From: Allomuricauda sp.
GTDB taxonomy: Bacteria > Bacteroidota > Bacteroidia > Flavobacteriales > Flavobacteriaceae
Reading direction: 5' to 3'
Assembly (NCBI GenBank): GCA_017795045.1
Contig: CP051244.1
Coordinates: 1,227,407 to 1,291,406 of the forward strand
Length of the DNA: 64,000 bases
Shown: in pieces, positions 1-10,520 of the stretch
Layout: every line of letters begins with the position of its first letter
Position numbering within the stretch: position 1 is the first letter of the stretch
Notes under the pieces: generated by a model
Databases searched by the model: none
What the model saw: only the letters and a program-made list of their open reading frames with translations
Told to the model about the DNA's origin: nothing
Position numbers and translations under genes: made by a program

Positions 1-41
1 GTTGGGGGGAGCAAGATTTGATATTGCGGTAGTGGGAGCAA

Positions 42-296
42 TTATTTTTGAACCAAGCAACTTTTTTGGGACTCCAATTCCATCATACTAATTTCAATGA
101 AATGAGAATTCTCATAGAAATGTTTTAATGACGTGCGATAATAATTTATAGTTCTGTAGTTGGAATACACGAAAGAATTATCGTCATTAATGGTTTGATA
201 AAACACTTCCTTATCGTCAAAAAGTATTATTCGAATCTGATTGTTTTCGAAATTGTATGAATCTCCAATTTTCATGTTTAGTTTTTTATCAGCCAT
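42..296 (-). CDS. Small hypothetical protein downstream of the HELAH protein
   Basis: Unrecognised protein of 84 residues, rich in Asn, Tyr, Phe and charged residues, with no signal peptide, membrane segment or known motif. The ATG at 296 lies inside the 3' end of the upstream gene (19-base overlap). A second in-frame ATG at 275 falls just after that gene's stop and would give 77 residues. Either start implies translational coupling to the HELAH protein, so the two probably act together, but nothing in the sequence says how. No gene is seen in bases 1-41. Confidence 0.6.
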   Translation of the reverse strand: MADKKLNMKIGDSYNFENNQIRIILFDDKEVFYQTINDDNSFVYSNYRTINYYRTSLKHFYENSHFIEISMMELESQKSCLVQK

Positions 297-1000
297 TCCA
301 AACTTTGATCAAAGTATTTCTTCAACGATTTGTTTAAGAATTGACTATAACCGGTTTTTTCATTTCTTTCCTTGGATAACCAAGCCATGGCGTAATCTAT
401 TATCTGTTCAGGCAAATAGCCTTGGCTGCTCGATTGCCAACCAAAGCCTTGGGAAACAAATTGAAACCGGGAATTACCAATAAAAATTCCAAATCCGTGA
501 TAAATTGCGGTAAAGTCGGTCAAAAACTCATCATTTTCCTCTATTCGATTTTCTCCCAATAGAATTTGGTGGGCCAATTCGTGCGAAATGTTGGCAATTA
601 AGGAAATGGGATTTTTTAGCTGTCCTCTTTCAATTGAAACAATGGTTTCGTTCTCAGATTGTTGATAGGTTCCACTCGCACTGTCCCAGCTACCGTCCAA
701 GTCAGCCGGTGTTGTCAAAATCGTTCCATCCGCCATTTCAATCGGAGAGTCGGAGAAAAAGTCGAGCGTTATCTTTACATCTCTAATATCCATTAGCTCT
801 ATGGTGCGCTCTAGAATAAATTCGGCATCTTTTTCCGTTCCGTCAAACGTACGGGCATAGAAGTCTTTTGTGGGGGTTACCGTTCGGGTCTCCATGAAAT
901 ATTCTTCCCCAAATTCATTTCGTAACCAATTCAGTTCTTCATCAACCCAAACTTTATCTTCATCGGTAATCGGTAATTTGTTCTTTTTGTTCCAAAACAT
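278..1000 (-). CDS. HExxH metallopeptidase-like protein of unknown function
   Basis: Cytoplasmic-looking protein of 240 residues with no signal peptide. The motif HELAH (about residues 140-144) is the zinc-binding, catalytic HExxH of gluzincin-type peptidases, and an acidic segment ENDEFLTDF follows about 12 residues later and could supply the third ligand. The following segment, with GFGIF, resembles a family of uncharacterised bacterial HExxH proteins I recall with a TD-FxxGFGIF arrangement. It overlaps the small gene at 42-296 by 19 bases. Substrate and role are unknown, and peptidase activity is inferred from the motif only. Confidence 0.7.
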   Translation of the reverse strand: MFWNKKNKLPITDEDKVWVDEELNWLRNEFGEEYFMETRTVTPTKDFYARTFDGTEKDAEFILERTIELMDIRDVKITLDFFSDSPIEMADGTILTTPADLDGSWDSASGTYQQSENETIVSIERGQLKNPISLIANISHELAHQILLGENRIEENDEFLTDFTAIYHGFGIFIGNSRFQFVSQGFGWQSSSQGYLPEQIIDYAMAWLSKERNEKTGYSQFLNKSLKKYFDQSLEWLIKN

Positions 1001-1140
1001 AGATGATTCATGGATAAGTGAGACAACAGTTGGTTTTATTGAAAGTCCTCTTTGTTCTTGTTACACGTTAATAAATGTACCACTTTATTATGGTCGGACA
1101 TGGGTTGATGGAGAAGGTAGACCATGCACCCTAAAATTTA

Positions 1141-1170
1141 CCATCCTTTTAGGATGGATTTTTTGTTTTT
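1141..1170 (+). terminator. Orphan rho-independent terminator upstream of the SDR gene
   Basis: CCATCCT, a TTT loop and AGGATGG are followed by ATTTTTTGTTTTT, a standard terminator reading on the + strand. No + strand gene precedes it in the window. It ends about 40 bases before the SDR start at 1212. It either ends a short non-coding transcript from about 1030-1140 or acts as an attenuator in the SDR leader. A 6-bp pairing ATGGTC/GACCAT flanks 1090-1125. Confidence 0.6.
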
Positions 1171-1211
1171 GCCCATTTCCTTTGTGAACTTTAGGGGATA
1201 AAAAAATCGAT

Positions 1212-1922
1212 ATGGACTTAGAAGGAAAAGTAGCCTACATCACAGGAGGCACCAAAGGAATAGGATTGGGCATTGCCAAGAGTCTTTTGCAACAAGGCAT
1301 GAAAGTGGCCATTAGCGGGCGTAGTCGACACAGTGTGGATAAGGCCGTAAACCAACTTAATGGGGACACCAATGTTTTGGGTGTGGTTTCGGACGTGGTT
1401 GAATTACAGGATGAAATAGATGCTGTTGAACATATTCTAAAAACGTGGAAGCGATTGGATGTGGTCATGGCCAATGCCGGGGTGGGCCATTTTGCCCCCA
1501 TTGATGAAATGAACCCCGAAGATTGGAGCCAAATGATCAACACCAACCTGAATGGGGTGTTCCATACGCTAAAGGCTTCTGTAGAGGCCCTAAAACTTAC
1601 CGAAGGCTATTACATGACCTTGGCCAGCTTGGCCGGGACAAACTTTTTTGCCACCGCAGCGGGCTACAATGCCACCAAGTTTGGAGTAGTGGGCTTTACA
1701 CAGGCCGCCATGCTCGATTTAAGGAAATACAACATCAAGGTCACCACGATCATGCCGGGATCGGTGGCTTCGCACTTTAATAGCAACGAACCCTCGGAGA
1801 AGGACGCTTGGAAAATCCAACCAGAAGATATTGGAAAATTGGTGGTAGATCTACTTACCATGCACCCCAGAACATTGCCCAGCAAAATAGAGGTGCGGCC
1901 CACCCGCCCCGATTTAAAGTAA
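1212..1922 (+). CDS. SDR family NAD(P)-dependent oxidoreductase
   Basis: Classical short-chain dehydrogenase of 236 residues, the normal size. The Rossmann motif TGGTKGIG lies at residues 11-18, the NAG motif at about 88-90, and the catalytic Ser139, Tyr152 and Lys156 (YNATK) are correctly spaced. The substrate cannot be told from sequence; annotations in this family range from 3-oxoacyl-ACP reductase to sugar or alcohol dehydrogenases. Its stop abuts the stop of the convergent addB-like gene with no bases between, and no terminator is visible there. Confidence 0.9.
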   Translation: MDLEGKVAYITGGTKGIGLGIAKSLLQQGMKVAISGRSRHSVDKAVNQLNGDTNVLGVVSDVVELQDEIDAVEHILKTWKRLDVVMANAGVGHFAPIDEMNPEDWSQMINTNLNGVFHTLKASVEALKLTEGYYMTLASLAGTNFFATAAGYNATKFGVVGFTQAAMLDLRKYNIKVTTIMPGSVASHFNSNEPSEKDAWKIQPEDIGKLVVDLLTMHPRTLPSKIEVRPTRPDLK

Positions 1923-4652
1923 TTACACGGGCTTTTCGGTAAGTGGGATTTGTGTGGAGCAGATTTCCTTGATGAGTTGTTCCAGATAGCTGTTAAACGT
2001 TTCCAGCACCTTGGCATCGATTAAGGGGTTTTTGTCCTCGGAAAAGGGGAAAAATCCCTGTCCCAGGTTTTTAAAGGAATAGATGCCTGCGTTCAAGGAC
2101 TGTTCCCCATGCTTTTTGGTGTACATCAGGGCGTAGCACAGCAGTTGGAACGCCTTGCTCTTGTCATAATTGGTGATGAGTTCCCCCCAATCCGTGATTT
2201 TTACGTTTTTGGGTTCCACCTTTCCAGTCTTGTAATCCACCACCCGGATAATGCCGTCTACTTGGTCCACGCGGTCCAAGGTGCCTTTCAGTTTTATGGG
2301 GAAGTCCAGACCGGGAATGTCCAGTTGGCACTCGTACCGTTCTTCCAGAGCGAGGAGTTTTACCTCATGCCGTTGGAGCTGTTGCAGTTCCAAACCGATG
2401 AAGTTTTCCAGATATTTTACGATGACGTTGTAGACCAGAAGATATTTTCCTTTGGAAACATCGACCCCCGATAGATTTTTATTGAAATGTCGCTGCACCG
2501 TTTGGGCAATCTGCGGCTTTACGGCGGATACGTTTTCCTTAGTGAGCACTTGCCCCAATAAAGGTTGGTATAGGTCCTCCAGACTATCGTGCACAATGGT
2601 CCCGAAGGTGTTGGCAGCGATGTTCTCCTCGACTTCCTCCACATCGTTGATCTTTAAAATATTACGGGTGTAAAAGTCGATGGGGTTTCTAATGTAATTG
2701 GTCAGGGAAGTGGGGGAAAAGCCGTTTTCGGCAAAAACCACGATGTCCCTGTGCAGTTGTTCGCCCTTGGTAATCTGCAAGAGGGTTTCGGCCGTGATCT
2801 GGGTCTGTGGCGTGCTGATGGTATGGGTCACAAAAGGAGCCACGTCCTTATCGGTGAGCAGCTGCGAGACCAATCTACTTTTTTCGCCGCCTTCCAAAAC
2901 ATCGGGTTCGGTGTTATAGATAATGAACACGTTTTTGGCCCGTTGGATGAGTCGGTAGAAGTGGTAGGTGTAAATGGCGTCCTTTTCTTTGTAGGTGGGC
3001 AGACCGTAGTCGCGTTTTACATCGAAGGGAATAAAGGAGTTGTTGGATTTTCCCGAAGGTAGGATTCCCTCATTGACCGAGGTAATGATGACGGTTTCAT
3101 AATCTAGGTTTCGGCTTTCCAGCATCCCCATGATCTGTAAGCCTGTCAACGGTTCGCCAACAAAATCCAAATTCTCCATATTCGCCAACTGTCTGAACAG
3201 ACTTTTGATGGACCTAAGTTCTTTGATATGCCCCAATTTGCCCAAGTGCTGCTTCAATTGGTTGAAGAGCGTGTAAAAGCGGTATAGCTGCTCCAGTTCC
3301 AATGCATTTCCCTCTTTTTGAAACAGCGCTTTTAAGCGCAGGGTGAGCAAAAGACAGCAATCTACCCACTGGGATGGGGAAATGTTCGTACGGGGAAAAA
3401 TAATCTTTAGGATTTCGGATGCATCGGCGTAGTTGGATAAGGTTTTGGAATCCAAATACAGCCAATTGTTCAGTTTGATGTCATTGGAGATGACCTTGGC
3501 AAAATCCAATGGTTGATCTTTGGACAATACCGAGGTATAGGGGTTGGAGAGGAATTCCAATACATTTTTATAGAGCCATCCCCGTTCAGATACGATGCTG
3601 CTGAGGTCTAAAAAGCTAAGGTAAAAGGAGTGGAGCACGGTTTTGTCCAAGGGTAGCCCCATGGTAATATTGGTACTCTCAATGGCGGCTGGAACGCCTT
3701 TGAGCATGGGTGTGAGCAGAGTCTCATCGGCTAGTACCACGGCGGTCTTGGCTAGATCAATCTCTTTGCGGTCGTTTAAATTTTGCAGCAGTTGCCCCAC
3801 ATATTTGGTCTGCGAGATACTTTTTGGAACCCCGGTTATTTCGATTCTTTTTGAAGCGATAAAATGGTCTTGGGGCTCTATGGCACCTTTGTTTTTATAA
3901 TAAGGCCACTCCCACTGGTATTTTCGGATGAAAAGTCCGGCATCGTGGATGGGGTCGTTTAAAAAATGCGTATCAATATCCCAAAAAATGAGTCCATTTC
4001 CCTGTTCCAGAAAATATTGGACAATGTTGGATTCTGCATTGTTCAAGGCATTGAAGCCTACAAAAACGAAAAGATTGTTCTTGTTTAGGCTCCCATAGAC
4101 CTCTAAGTTGTCAACGGCCATTCTGGACATTAGCCCTTGATAACCTCGTTTTTGTTTCAACAAGGTTTTGGTGAAGCCATTGTAAAGAGACTCCAAATTG
4201 TTCCACAGTTGCAGATAGTTTTTAACGAGCTCGGTTTTCTCTTTCTGTAAGGACCAATGGTTGAGTTCCTTGATAGCGGACAGATAATTGAGGATATCCT
4301 TGGGAGGAATTAGATACCCGTCTATTTCATCAAAATCCTGTAAGAGGACCTGCCCCCATTTCATGAAGGTTGGAAAGTCATCGTGTTCTTCCAGATTGGA
4401 TTTTTGGTAGCTCTCGAACAGAGTTAGGAGTAGTTCCAGATTCGGGGCCTTGTCCATGCCGGAGATGTCCGCGATAAAGTCCTGAATAGAGAAAATCTTC
4501 GGGGCAAAGGTGTTTTGCTGCAGCCTTTGGGAAATGAACTTTTTTAAAAAAGTTCCCGATCGTTTACTTGGGAGCACAAAGGTACATTGGGAGGGGTTGA
4601 TGTCCTTCTCTTGCAAACGGTCCAATACATGTTCCAGAAAACTTTGATGCAT
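1923..4652 (-). CDS. addB: AddB-like PD-(D/E)XK nuclease / inactivated helicase subunit
   Basis: Protein of 909 residues matching the AddB/RexB class that partners a UvrD-type helicase-nuclease in double-strand break resection. The N-terminus has PSKRSGTF where AddB of Firmicutes carries a Walker A loop, so the ATP site looks degenerate. The C-terminal nuclease core is visible as GTLDRVD, VVDYKTGK and a downstream QLLCYALMY helix. The C-terminal cysteine cluster that binds 4Fe-4S in Bacillus AddB is not seen. Its likely partner is encoded at 7398-10520, with ompA and kbl in between. Family membership is strong; the exact subunit name is inferred. Confidence 0.8.
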   Translation of the reverse strand: MHQSFLEHVLDRLQEKDINPSQCTFVLPSKRSGTFLKKFISQRLQQNTFAPKIFSIQDFIADISGMDKAPNLELLLTLFESYQKSNLEEHDDFPTFMKWGQVLLQDFDEIDGYLIPPKDILNYLSAIKELNHWSLQKEKTELVKNYLQLWNNLESLYNGFTKTLLKQKRGYQGLMSRMAVDNLEVYGSLNKNNLFVFVGFNALNNAESNIVQYFLEQGNGLIFWDIDTHFLNDPIHDAGLFIRKYQWEWPYYKNKGAIEPQDHFIASKRIEITGVPKSISQTKYVGQLLQNLNDRKEIDLAKTAVVLADETLLTPMLKGVPAAIESTNITMGLPLDKTVLHSFYLSFLDLSSIVSERGWLYKNVLEFLSNPYTSVLSKDQPLDFAKVISNDIKLNNWLYLDSKTLSNYADASEILKIIFPRTNISPSQWVDCCLLLTLRLKALFQKEGNALELEQLYRFYTLFNQLKQHLGKLGHIKELRSIKSLFRQLANMENLDFVGEPLTGLQIMGMLESRNLDYETVIITSVNEGILPSGKSNNSFIPFDVKRDYGLPTYKEKDAIYTYHFYRLIQRAKNVFIIYNTEPDVLEGGEKSRLVSQLLTDKDVAPFVTHTISTPQTQITAETLLQITKGEQLHRDIVVFAENGFSPTSLTNYIRNPIDFYTRNILKINDVEEVEENIAANTFGTIVHDSLEDLYQPLLGQVLTKENVSAVKPQIAQTVQRHFNKNLSGVDVSKGKYLLVYNVIVKYLENFIGLELQQLQRHEVKLLALEERYECQLDIPGLDFPIKLKGTLDRVDQVDGIIRVVDYKTGKVEPKNVKITDWGELITNYDKSKAFQLLCYALMYTKKHGEQSLNAGIYSFKNLGQGFFPFSEDKNPLIDAKVLETFNSYLEQLIKEICSTQIPLTEKPV

Positions 4653-4665
4653 GGATTAAAAATAA

Positions 4666-4693
4666 AAAAGGCCCCGCAATTGCAGGGCCTTTT
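4666..4693 (-). terminator. Rho-independent terminator of ompA
   Basis: A GC-rich inverted repeat (AAAAGGCCC...GGGCCTTTT) is followed on the minus strand by TTATTTTTAA. The central mismatch is a G-U pair only in the minus-strand RNA, which supports termination of the ompA transcript before the addB-like gene. Confidence 0.8.
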
Positions 4694-4720
4694 CGAAAAG
4701 AAAACTGAGTTTCTATTTCA

Positions 4721-6079
4721 TTATTTTACCAAGTTGATTTCAACTCGTCTGTTTTGTGCTCTACCAGCTCTTGTGTTGTTAGTGGCGATAGGCTTAGCCT
4801 CACCGTAACCGATAGCAGTCAATCTTGAAGAAGAGATTCCTTTGTCGATCAAGAAGTCACGAACAGAGTTAGCTCTTTTCTCAGAAAGCTCTTGGTTCAA
4901 TTTCTCGCTACCAACGCTGTCAGTGTGACCTTCAACAGTAAACTTAGCGTTAGGATACTCGTTCAAGATTTGGATGATGTCAACCATTACAGAAGTAGAC
5001 TCTGCTTTGATGGAAGATTTACCAGTATCGAACAAGATAGTTCTAGCGTAGTCATTCAATTGCTTCTGAACTTCTTCAGTTACTTCTGGACAACCGTTGT
5101 TGGCTACAGTACCAGCAATTTCAGGACATTGATCGTCTTTGTCAAGTACACCGTCACCGTCAGAATCAGGCCATGGGCATCCTTTGTTTTCAGCAGGACC
5201 AGCTTCGTTAGGACAAGCATCGTCTTTATCGGCAACACCGTCACCATCTGTATCAGGACATCCAGCTAGAGCAGGAAGACCAGGAGTGCTAGGACAAGCG
5301 TCATCTTTATCGGCAACACCGTCACCGTCAGAATCAGGACATCCGTTCATTTCTTTGGAACCAGCTTCGTTAGGGCAGCTATCTTTAGAATCTTCGATAC
5401 CATCACCGTCAGAATCAGGACAACCGTTGAAAGCTTCCAAACCAGCTACTTCTGGACAAGCATCGTCTTTGTCGTAGATACCATCACCGTCAGTATCAGT
5501 ACCACCAAATTTGATGCTAAGACCTGCCATGTGTTGGAAGTGCTTTACCAAGTAATCTTCGAAAGCGTGCTTATATTGGGTCTGCAAAGTAAGACCGATG
5601 TTCTCTGAGAACCAGATGTTAAGACCAACACCACCGTTAACAGTACCAGCACCGATTTCATCAACCCAAGTATAACCACCACCAATCTCAGCAAAAGGAT
5701 CGATTGTAGTGTTTTTTAGGAAGTTGTACTTAATGGTACCATCTACAGCGTAGTGAGAAAGGTCGTCTACAGATACATCACCAATTTTCTCGATTCTGTT
5801 CAAGGAACCACGAGCACCAATAGAGAAACCATCACCGATGTACTTGGAAACTCCTACATAGGAAACGGAAGGCAAAATGTTCCAGTGGTCTGAAACGTTG
5901 AAGTACTCATCAAACAAAGTAGTACTTGAGAATGGGTTATTTTCGTCATTGGTTGGATAAGCGTCGATAGCATTCACTCCAAAGCTGATCTGCCATGGAT
6001 TATTCTCGTCTTGCGCTTGTATGTTGTTAATCCCTACAAACACAAGGGCAACAACCAATAATTTGCTAAGATGTTTCAT
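4721..6079 (-). CDS. OmpA family outer-membrane protein with five TSP3 calcium repeats
   Basis: Protein of 452 residues from the ATG at 6079; a TTG six bases upstream is less likely. A signal peptide ends near NIQAQ. It is followed by an outer-membrane beta-barrel domain (about 25-190), five thrombospondin type 3 repeats of the DxDGDGxxDxxDxCP type (about 195-325), and a C-terminal OmpA peptidoglycan-binding domain with TVEGHTDS and the terminal NRRVEI segment. This is a typical abundant Bacteroidota porin-like structural protein linking outer membrane and cell wall; the Asp/Cys repeats are expected to bind calcium. It has its own promoter (6115-6145) and terminator, so it is expressed independently of the flanking addAB-like genes. 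Confidence 0.93.
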   Translation of the reverse strand: MKHLSKLLVVALVFVGINNIQAQDENNPWQISFGVNAIDAYPTNDENNPFSSTTLFDEYFNVSDHWNILPSVSYVGVSKYIGDGFSIGARGSLNRIEKIGDVSVDDLSHYAVDGTIKYNFLKNTTIDPFAEIGGGYTWVDEIGAGTVNGGVGLNIWFSENIGLTLQTQYKHAFEDYLVKHFQHMAGLSIKFGGTDTDGDGIYDKDDACPEVAGLEAFNGCPDSDGDGIEDSKDSCPNEAGSKEMNGCPDSDGDGVADKDDACPSTPGLPALAGCPDTDGDGVADKDDACPNEAGPAENKGCPWPDSDGDGVLDKDDQCPEIAGTVANNGCPEVTEEVQKQLNDYARTILFDTGKSSIKAESTSVMVDIIQILNEYPNAKFTVEGHTDSVGSEKLNQELSEKRANSVRDFLIDKGISSSRLTAIGYGEAKPIATNNTRAGRAQNRRVEINLVK

Positions 6080-6114
6080 GCTCAAAATTTTTAAGTTTAA
6101 GTGTTTATCAGCTG

Positions 6115-6145
6115 CAAATGTAAGTTGTTAAGAACTATTAACAAA
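6115..6145 (-). promoter_or_regulatory. Bacteroidota sigma-A promoter of ompA
   Basis: On the minus strand, TTTG (6142-6145), a 19-base spacer and TACATTTG (6115-6122) match the Bacteroidota -33/-7 consensus TTTG-N19-TAnnTTTG exactly. The start codon is about 36 bases downstream. Confidence 0.85.
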
Positions 6146-6193
6146 ATCAATTTTTCTTTTTTTTTAACGCATTACATGGAACTTTTTATACCG

Positions 6194-7387
6194 TTAAACG
6201 ATTTTTAAGGCTTTGCCCACCTTGATGAATGCGTTTATGGCCCGATCAAGATGATGCTTTTCATGGGCTGCCGAAAGCTGTACCCTGATCCTTGCCTTTT
6301 CTTTTGGGACCACTGGGTAGAAAAAACCAATCACATAAATACCCTCTTCTAGGAGCATATCCGCCATTTTTTGTGAAAGCTTGGCATCGTAGAGCATAAC
6401 GGGCACAATGGCAGAATCTCCATCTATAATATCAAAGCCAGCGGCTTTCATGCCTTTTTTGAAATATTCCGTATTGTCTTGGAGCTTGTCCCTGAGGGAT
6501 GTGTCCTTGTCCAACATATCAAAGACCTTGATGGATGCCCCTACAATGGCCGGAGCCAAAGAGTTGGAGAACAAATAAGGTCTAGAGCGTTGGCGCAGTA
6601 TTTCAATGATTTCTTTTTTTCCAGTGGTGTAGCCACCCATGGCACCACCAAGGGCCTTGCCCAAGGTTCCGGTAATGATATCGATACGGTCCATGACCCC
6701 CTTTTCCTCCAGGGTGCCCCTGCCCGTTTCTCCAATGAAACCAGCCGCGTGGCACTCATCGATCATGACCATGGCATCGTACTTATCTGCCAGATCACAG
6801 ATTTTGTCCAAAGGCGCCAAAAGTCCATCCATGGAGAAGACCCCATCCGTGACAATGATCTTGAACCGGGCACCATCCGCAATGCTTTGTTTTAATTGTT
6901 GCTCCAGGTCTTCCATGTCACTGTTGGCATATCGGTAGCGCTTGGCCTTGCAAAGACGCACACCATCTATGATGGAAGCATGGTTGAGGGAATCGGATAT
7001 GATGGCATCCTCTGCGGTGAGCAAAGGTTCAAACACCCCTCCATTGGCATCAAATGCGGCAGCGTATAATATGGTGTCCTCTGTGCCGTAAAAATCCGCA
7101 ATCTTTTGTTCCAACTCTTTATGGATGTCCTGCGTACCACAAATGAACCGTACGGACGACATTCCAAACCCGTGGGTGTCCATGGCATCCTTCGCGGCTT
7201 GGATTACATCTGAGTGGGAGGAAAGTCCCAAATAGTTGTTGGCGCAAAAATTTATGACCTCCTGCCCTGTGGAAATTTTGATGACGGCTCCTTGGGCCGA
7301 GGTGATGATGCGTTCTTTTTTAAACAGCCCCGCTTCCTTTATGGTTTGCAGCTCTTGGGCCAAGTGTTCTTTTATGTTTCCGTACAT
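6194..7387 (-). CDS. kbl: Glycine C-acetyltransferase (2-amino-3-ketobutyrate CoA ligase)
   Basis: PLP-dependent alpha-oxoamine synthase of 397 residues, the same size as E. coli Kbl. It interconverts 2-amino-3-ketobutyrate plus CoA with glycine plus acetyl-CoA in threonine catabolism. Visible motifs are NNYLGL, the aspartate loop [10 protein letters not shown], and the PLP lysine in [10 protein letters not shown] chose the ATG at 7387 (MYGNIKEHL); the open frame extends 22 codons upstream but would run into the addA-like gene. No threonine dehydrogenase (tdh) is present in the window. Related enzymes (BioF, serine palmitoyltransferase) are less likely because length and N-terminus fit Kbl. 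Confidence 0.92.
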   Translation of the reverse strand: MYGNIKEHLAQELQTIKEAGLFKKERIITSAQGAVIKISTGQEVINFCANNYLGLSSHSDVIQAAKDAMDTHGFGMSSVRFICGTQDIHKELEQKIADFYGTEDTILYAAAFDANGGVFEPLLTAEDAIISDSLNHASIIDGVRLCKAKRYRYANSDMEDLEQQLKQSIADGARFKIIVTDGVFSMDGLLAPLDKICDLADKYDAMVMIDECHAAGFIGETGRGTLEEKGVMDRIDIITGTLGKALGGAMGGYTTGKKEIIEILRQRSRPYLFSNSLAPAIVGASIKVFDMLDKDTSLRDKLQDNTEYFKKGMKAAGFDIIDGDSAIVPVMLYDAKLSQKMADMLLEEGIYVIGFFYPVVPKEKARIRVQLSAAHEKHHLDRAINAFIKVGKALKIV

Positions 7388-7397
7388 GACTGTTTGA

Positions 7398-10300
7398 TTA
7401 AATGTATATGGGGTTAATTTTTTGATCAATATAAACAATAATGGTATGTTCAATTTTGTAGCCCATTACTTTTAGGGCATCTGCATATTGCATGATCTGT
7501 TCTTTGTGCGATGCGGAAGGTTTTCCCGTTTTGTAATCCAGTACCGTTGCCTTTCCATTGGAAACAACGATACGATCGGGTCGCAGGGACCAACCATCCA
7601 CGGTCAGGATTTCCTGTTCGTTCAAAATTTCAAATGCGGTGGAAAAGTAAGTCTTTAGATCGGGATGGGTTACCACATCCATCAATTTTTGTTGAATTTC
7701 CCCTGAAGCATCTTTCTGAAAGTGCCCGGCCAGTTGAAGCTTTTCAACTACTTGTGGGACATCTTTCGCAGTGTTTATTTGGCTTAGCGCATAATGGATC
7801 AGGTTGCCCATTTCAATGGCCTCCAAACGTCCATCGTCATCCCATAAGCGACCCGAAGCGGTTGAAATGAGAAAGCCTTGGTCCCCCTTGGGCCGTGTAA
7901 TATAGGCAATGGGGGCTTCAGTTTTTGTTTGTATGGCAGCATTGCCATTCTCGGGGAAGGCACCAAACGTATACTGCCCTGTTTCGTTCCTTGGAATGCC
8001 CTGATCATGAAGATACCATTGGAAAAGGTCCGCATACGAAGAAACACTTTCCAAGGAACCCAGCTCCTTTCCGGTTTCCGTGAATACATAGAGTCCTTTC
8101 ACGGGTCGGGTAAGGGCCACATACAGAACGTTCATGGCATCCAAGAAGGACTTTTGTTCCTCATCCGTATATATCCGCGCCGATTCCACATTGTATTCCA
8201 GCATGTCCTTGTTCATGTTGATAAGGAATTCGTTCAATCCCAGGTCTGTTTCTGACGCGGTCGCTGGGACCCAAGACTTCTTTTTCTTCCGTTTGTCATC
8301 CAATAGGGCATTGGCAAAGGGGAAGATCACAAAAGGAAACTCCAGTCCCTTGGCCTTGTGGATGGTCATGATCCGCACGGCATTCACATTGTCCGGTGCG
8401 GCAATGGATAGGGAATCCTTTTTCTGCTCCCAGTACTGTAAAAAGGAATGAACGCTAGCCCCCATTCGTTTCTCCACCAGCAAAACCTCGTCCATTAAAA
8501 AGGTAAGGTAGGCGGTGGAATCATGGGCCAGTTCAAACTGTACTATGGCACTTTCCAGAATGGTGAACACGGATTGCCCCCGTAATCGTTCCATATCAAA
8601 ACCGTAGTGCTCCAAAAGATAAATTCTGACTTGGTCCAGATACTTGGAGATGACCCCATGTTTGTCCGTTTCATCCTTCACCAAAAATAGCAATGCCATA
8701 TAAGCCGCTTCGCGGTCCTGGGGGTTCTGCATAATGCGCAACAGGGCCATTAGGAAAGTAACCTTGTCGTTGTTGTTGAGCAATAGGGAATCCGAAGAGA
8801 TGATGGGCACATGGTTCTGGGACAGAAAATCGGCCAATAGCATTCCGTTCTTGTTATCGCGCACCAAGATGCAGATATCCGAATAGGGATATCCCTCGGA
8901 AGTAAGGTGTTGGATGGTCTCCAAGGTCTTGGAGCAGTAGGTTTCTTCTTTATTTTCGATGCCATTTTCCAAAAAGGACAGCTGTACAAACCCGCCAGGT
9001 CTATTGTTGGTTTTTTGATGGCTGTCCTGTAGAAAGAGATTTTTGTAGGCATCGTTTTGGAGGACTGGGGCCACGGTGGTGAAAAAGCGGTTGTTGAACT
9101 GGACGATTTCGTCATAACTCCGCCAGTTGGTGTCCAATGAATTAATGCTGGGTTCCACCACAAAGGGTTTTGTTGTGCCATTCAAAAGGTCCAGAAACTG
9201 TTCGGCCCGTCCGCCCCGCCAACGGTAAATGGCCTGCTTTACATCGCCCACCAAGAAAAGGGAACCACGCTGGTGTTTTTCGTCCTCACTTTCCAAGGCA
9301 TTGCCAATAAGCGGTACCAGATTTTCCCATTGCATTTGGGAGGTATCCTGAAACTCATCAATAAAGTAGTGGCGGTATTTTTCGCCCATCCGTTCATAGA
9401 TAAAGGGAACAGGCTGGTCCTTGATTTCCTTGGAGAGAATGGCATTGAGGGATGAAATGGGGATGATGTCCCGGTCCAACTCAATATTCCTGATTTCCTT
9501 GGCAATCTCGTTGAGCAAGGTCAAGGGAACCATGTTGCCATAAATGTTCTTGAGGTAGGCCCTGCGATAGATCTGTTGTTTGAGGGACAAAAAAGTATCG
9601 AGAAGCGTCATGGCCAGTTCAGAAACATCCCTTTTGTCATTGGCTTTTAGAAGTTTGCCTTCAACCAGATTGGGTTCCAAGGTTTTGCTGGTATAGATTT
9701 TTTTTGGGTCGAATTCCCCGGCCACCATTTTTTTAAAATGATTGGGCAGGGTCTGTCTGGGAAAATCCGAAGCTTCAAAACCTTGATGATCCATTTCCTG
9801 AAGCGATTTTTGAGCCATTTCAACAATTTTGGCCTCCAAAAGGGCGATACTTTCTGCAAGCCTTTTTTGAATTTCCTTAAAATCACCAATGGACTTGGAA
9901 CGCAAGGGATCTACATGTGCGGCATGGTTCTCTTGGAAGAGTAGTTTTCCAATTTCCAAGAGGTCGTAGGCAATGTTCCAACTTTTGTCGTCATCAATTT
10001 TTTCAAGGGAAAAGGCAATGAGCACTTCGGTGAGTTCCACATCGTTGCCGGCGCGTTCCAACAAACGGCCAACGGCTTCTTCCAAGAGCAGTTCAATGTC
10101 CAGTTCCACCTCAAAATTTTGGGATAGGTGCAGATCGCGGGCAAAGGTCTTTATGATCTTGTGGTTGAACTTGTCAATAGTGGAAATCTCAAAGAACGAA
10201 TAATTATGCAGGATTCGCTTTAGCGCCCTTTGCGAGCGTTGCTGCAATTCCATTTCGCTTAATGCCAATTCTTGGCACAGTGTATGGAAAAGGGGTTGCT

Positions 10301-10520
10301 GTTTTTTCGGGATGGTTTTCTGACCAAAAGCGAATAGGTTGTCCAAAATTCGGGTCTTCATTTCATCCACGGCCTTATTGGTAAAGGTAATGGCTAAAAT
10401 CTGTCTGAACTTGGCAGGGGAATCGTTGGCCAATAACAGTTTCAGATATTCCTTGGTCAGGGCATAGGTCTTGCCCGAACCTGCCGAAGCACTGTATATT
10501 TTAAAGCTGGTATCTGCCAA
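7398..10520 (-). CDS. addA: AddA-like UvrD helicase with C-terminal nuclease domain
   Basis: ATP-dependent exonuclease/helicase subunit of 1040 residues. Helicase motifs in order: Walker [10 protein letters not shown] (about 9-17), FTNKAVDEM, the Walker B segment [31 protein letters not shown] and YVALTRP. The C-terminus has a RecB-type nuclease with [14 protein letters not shown] and VLDYKTGK. The start appears to be TTG at 10520, since no in-frame ATG precedes the Walker A motif. It should form the motor of a two-subunit end-resection complex with the protein at 1923-4652. kbl follows 10 bases after its stop. Confidence 0.88.
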   Translation of the reverse strand: MADTSFKIYSASAGSGKTYALTKEYLKLLLANDSPAKFRQILAITFTNKAVDEMKTRILDNLFAFGQKTIPKKQQPLFHTLCQELALSEMELQQRSQRALKRILHNYSFFEISTIDKFNHKIIKTFARDLHLSQNFEVELDIELLLEEAVGRLLERAGNDVELTEVLIAFSLEKIDDDKSWNIAYDLLEIGKLLFQENHAAHVDPLRSKSIGDFKEIQKRLAESIALLEAKIVEMAQKSLQEMDHQGFEASDFPRQTLPNHFKKMVAGEFDPKKIYTSKTLEPNLVEGKLLKANDKRDVSELAMTLLDTFLSLKQQIYRRAYLKNIYGNMVPLTLLNEIAKEIRNIELDRDIIPISSLNAILSKEIKDQPVPFIYERMGEKYRHYFIDEFQDTSQMQWENLVPLIGNALESEDEKHQRGSLFLVGDVKQAIYRWRGGRAEQFLDLLNGTTKPFVVEPSINSLDTNWRSYDEIVQFNNRFFTTVAPVLQNDAYKNLFLQDSHQKTNNRPGGFVQLSFLENGIENKEETYCSKTLETIQHLTSEGYPYSDICILVRDNKNGMLLADFLSQNHVPIISSDSLLLNNNDKVTFLMALLRIMQNPQDREAAYMALLFLVKDETDKHGVISKYLDQVRIYLLEHYGFDMERLRGQSVFTILESAIVQFELAHDSTAYLTFLMDEVLLVEKRMGASVHSFLQYWEQKKDSLSIAAPDNVNAVRIMTIHKAKGLEFPFVIFPFANALLDDKRKKKKSWVPATASETDLGLNEFLINMNKDMLEYNVESARIYTDEEQKSFLDAMNVLYVALTRPVKGLYVFTETGKELGSLESVSSYADLFQWYLHDQGIPRNETGQYTFGAFPENGNAAIQTKTEAPIAYITRPKGDQGFLISTASGRLWDDDGRLEAIEMGNLIHYALSQINTAKDVPQVVEKLQLAGHFQKDASGEIQQKLMDVVTHPDLKTYFSTAFEILNEQEILTVDGWSLRPDRIVVSNGKATVLDYKTGKPSASHKEQIMQYADALKVMGYKIEHTIIVYIDQKINPIYI

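Noticed and set aside
1085..1130. Possible tRNA-like fold before the SDR gene
   Set aside because: The ATGGTC/GACCAT pairing is present, but there is no acceptor stem, T-loop or CCA pattern.
5139..5477. + strand frame opposite the TSP3 repeats of ompA
   Set aside because: Repeats of Ser/Pro arise from the antisense of the Asp-Gly repeats; no independent support.
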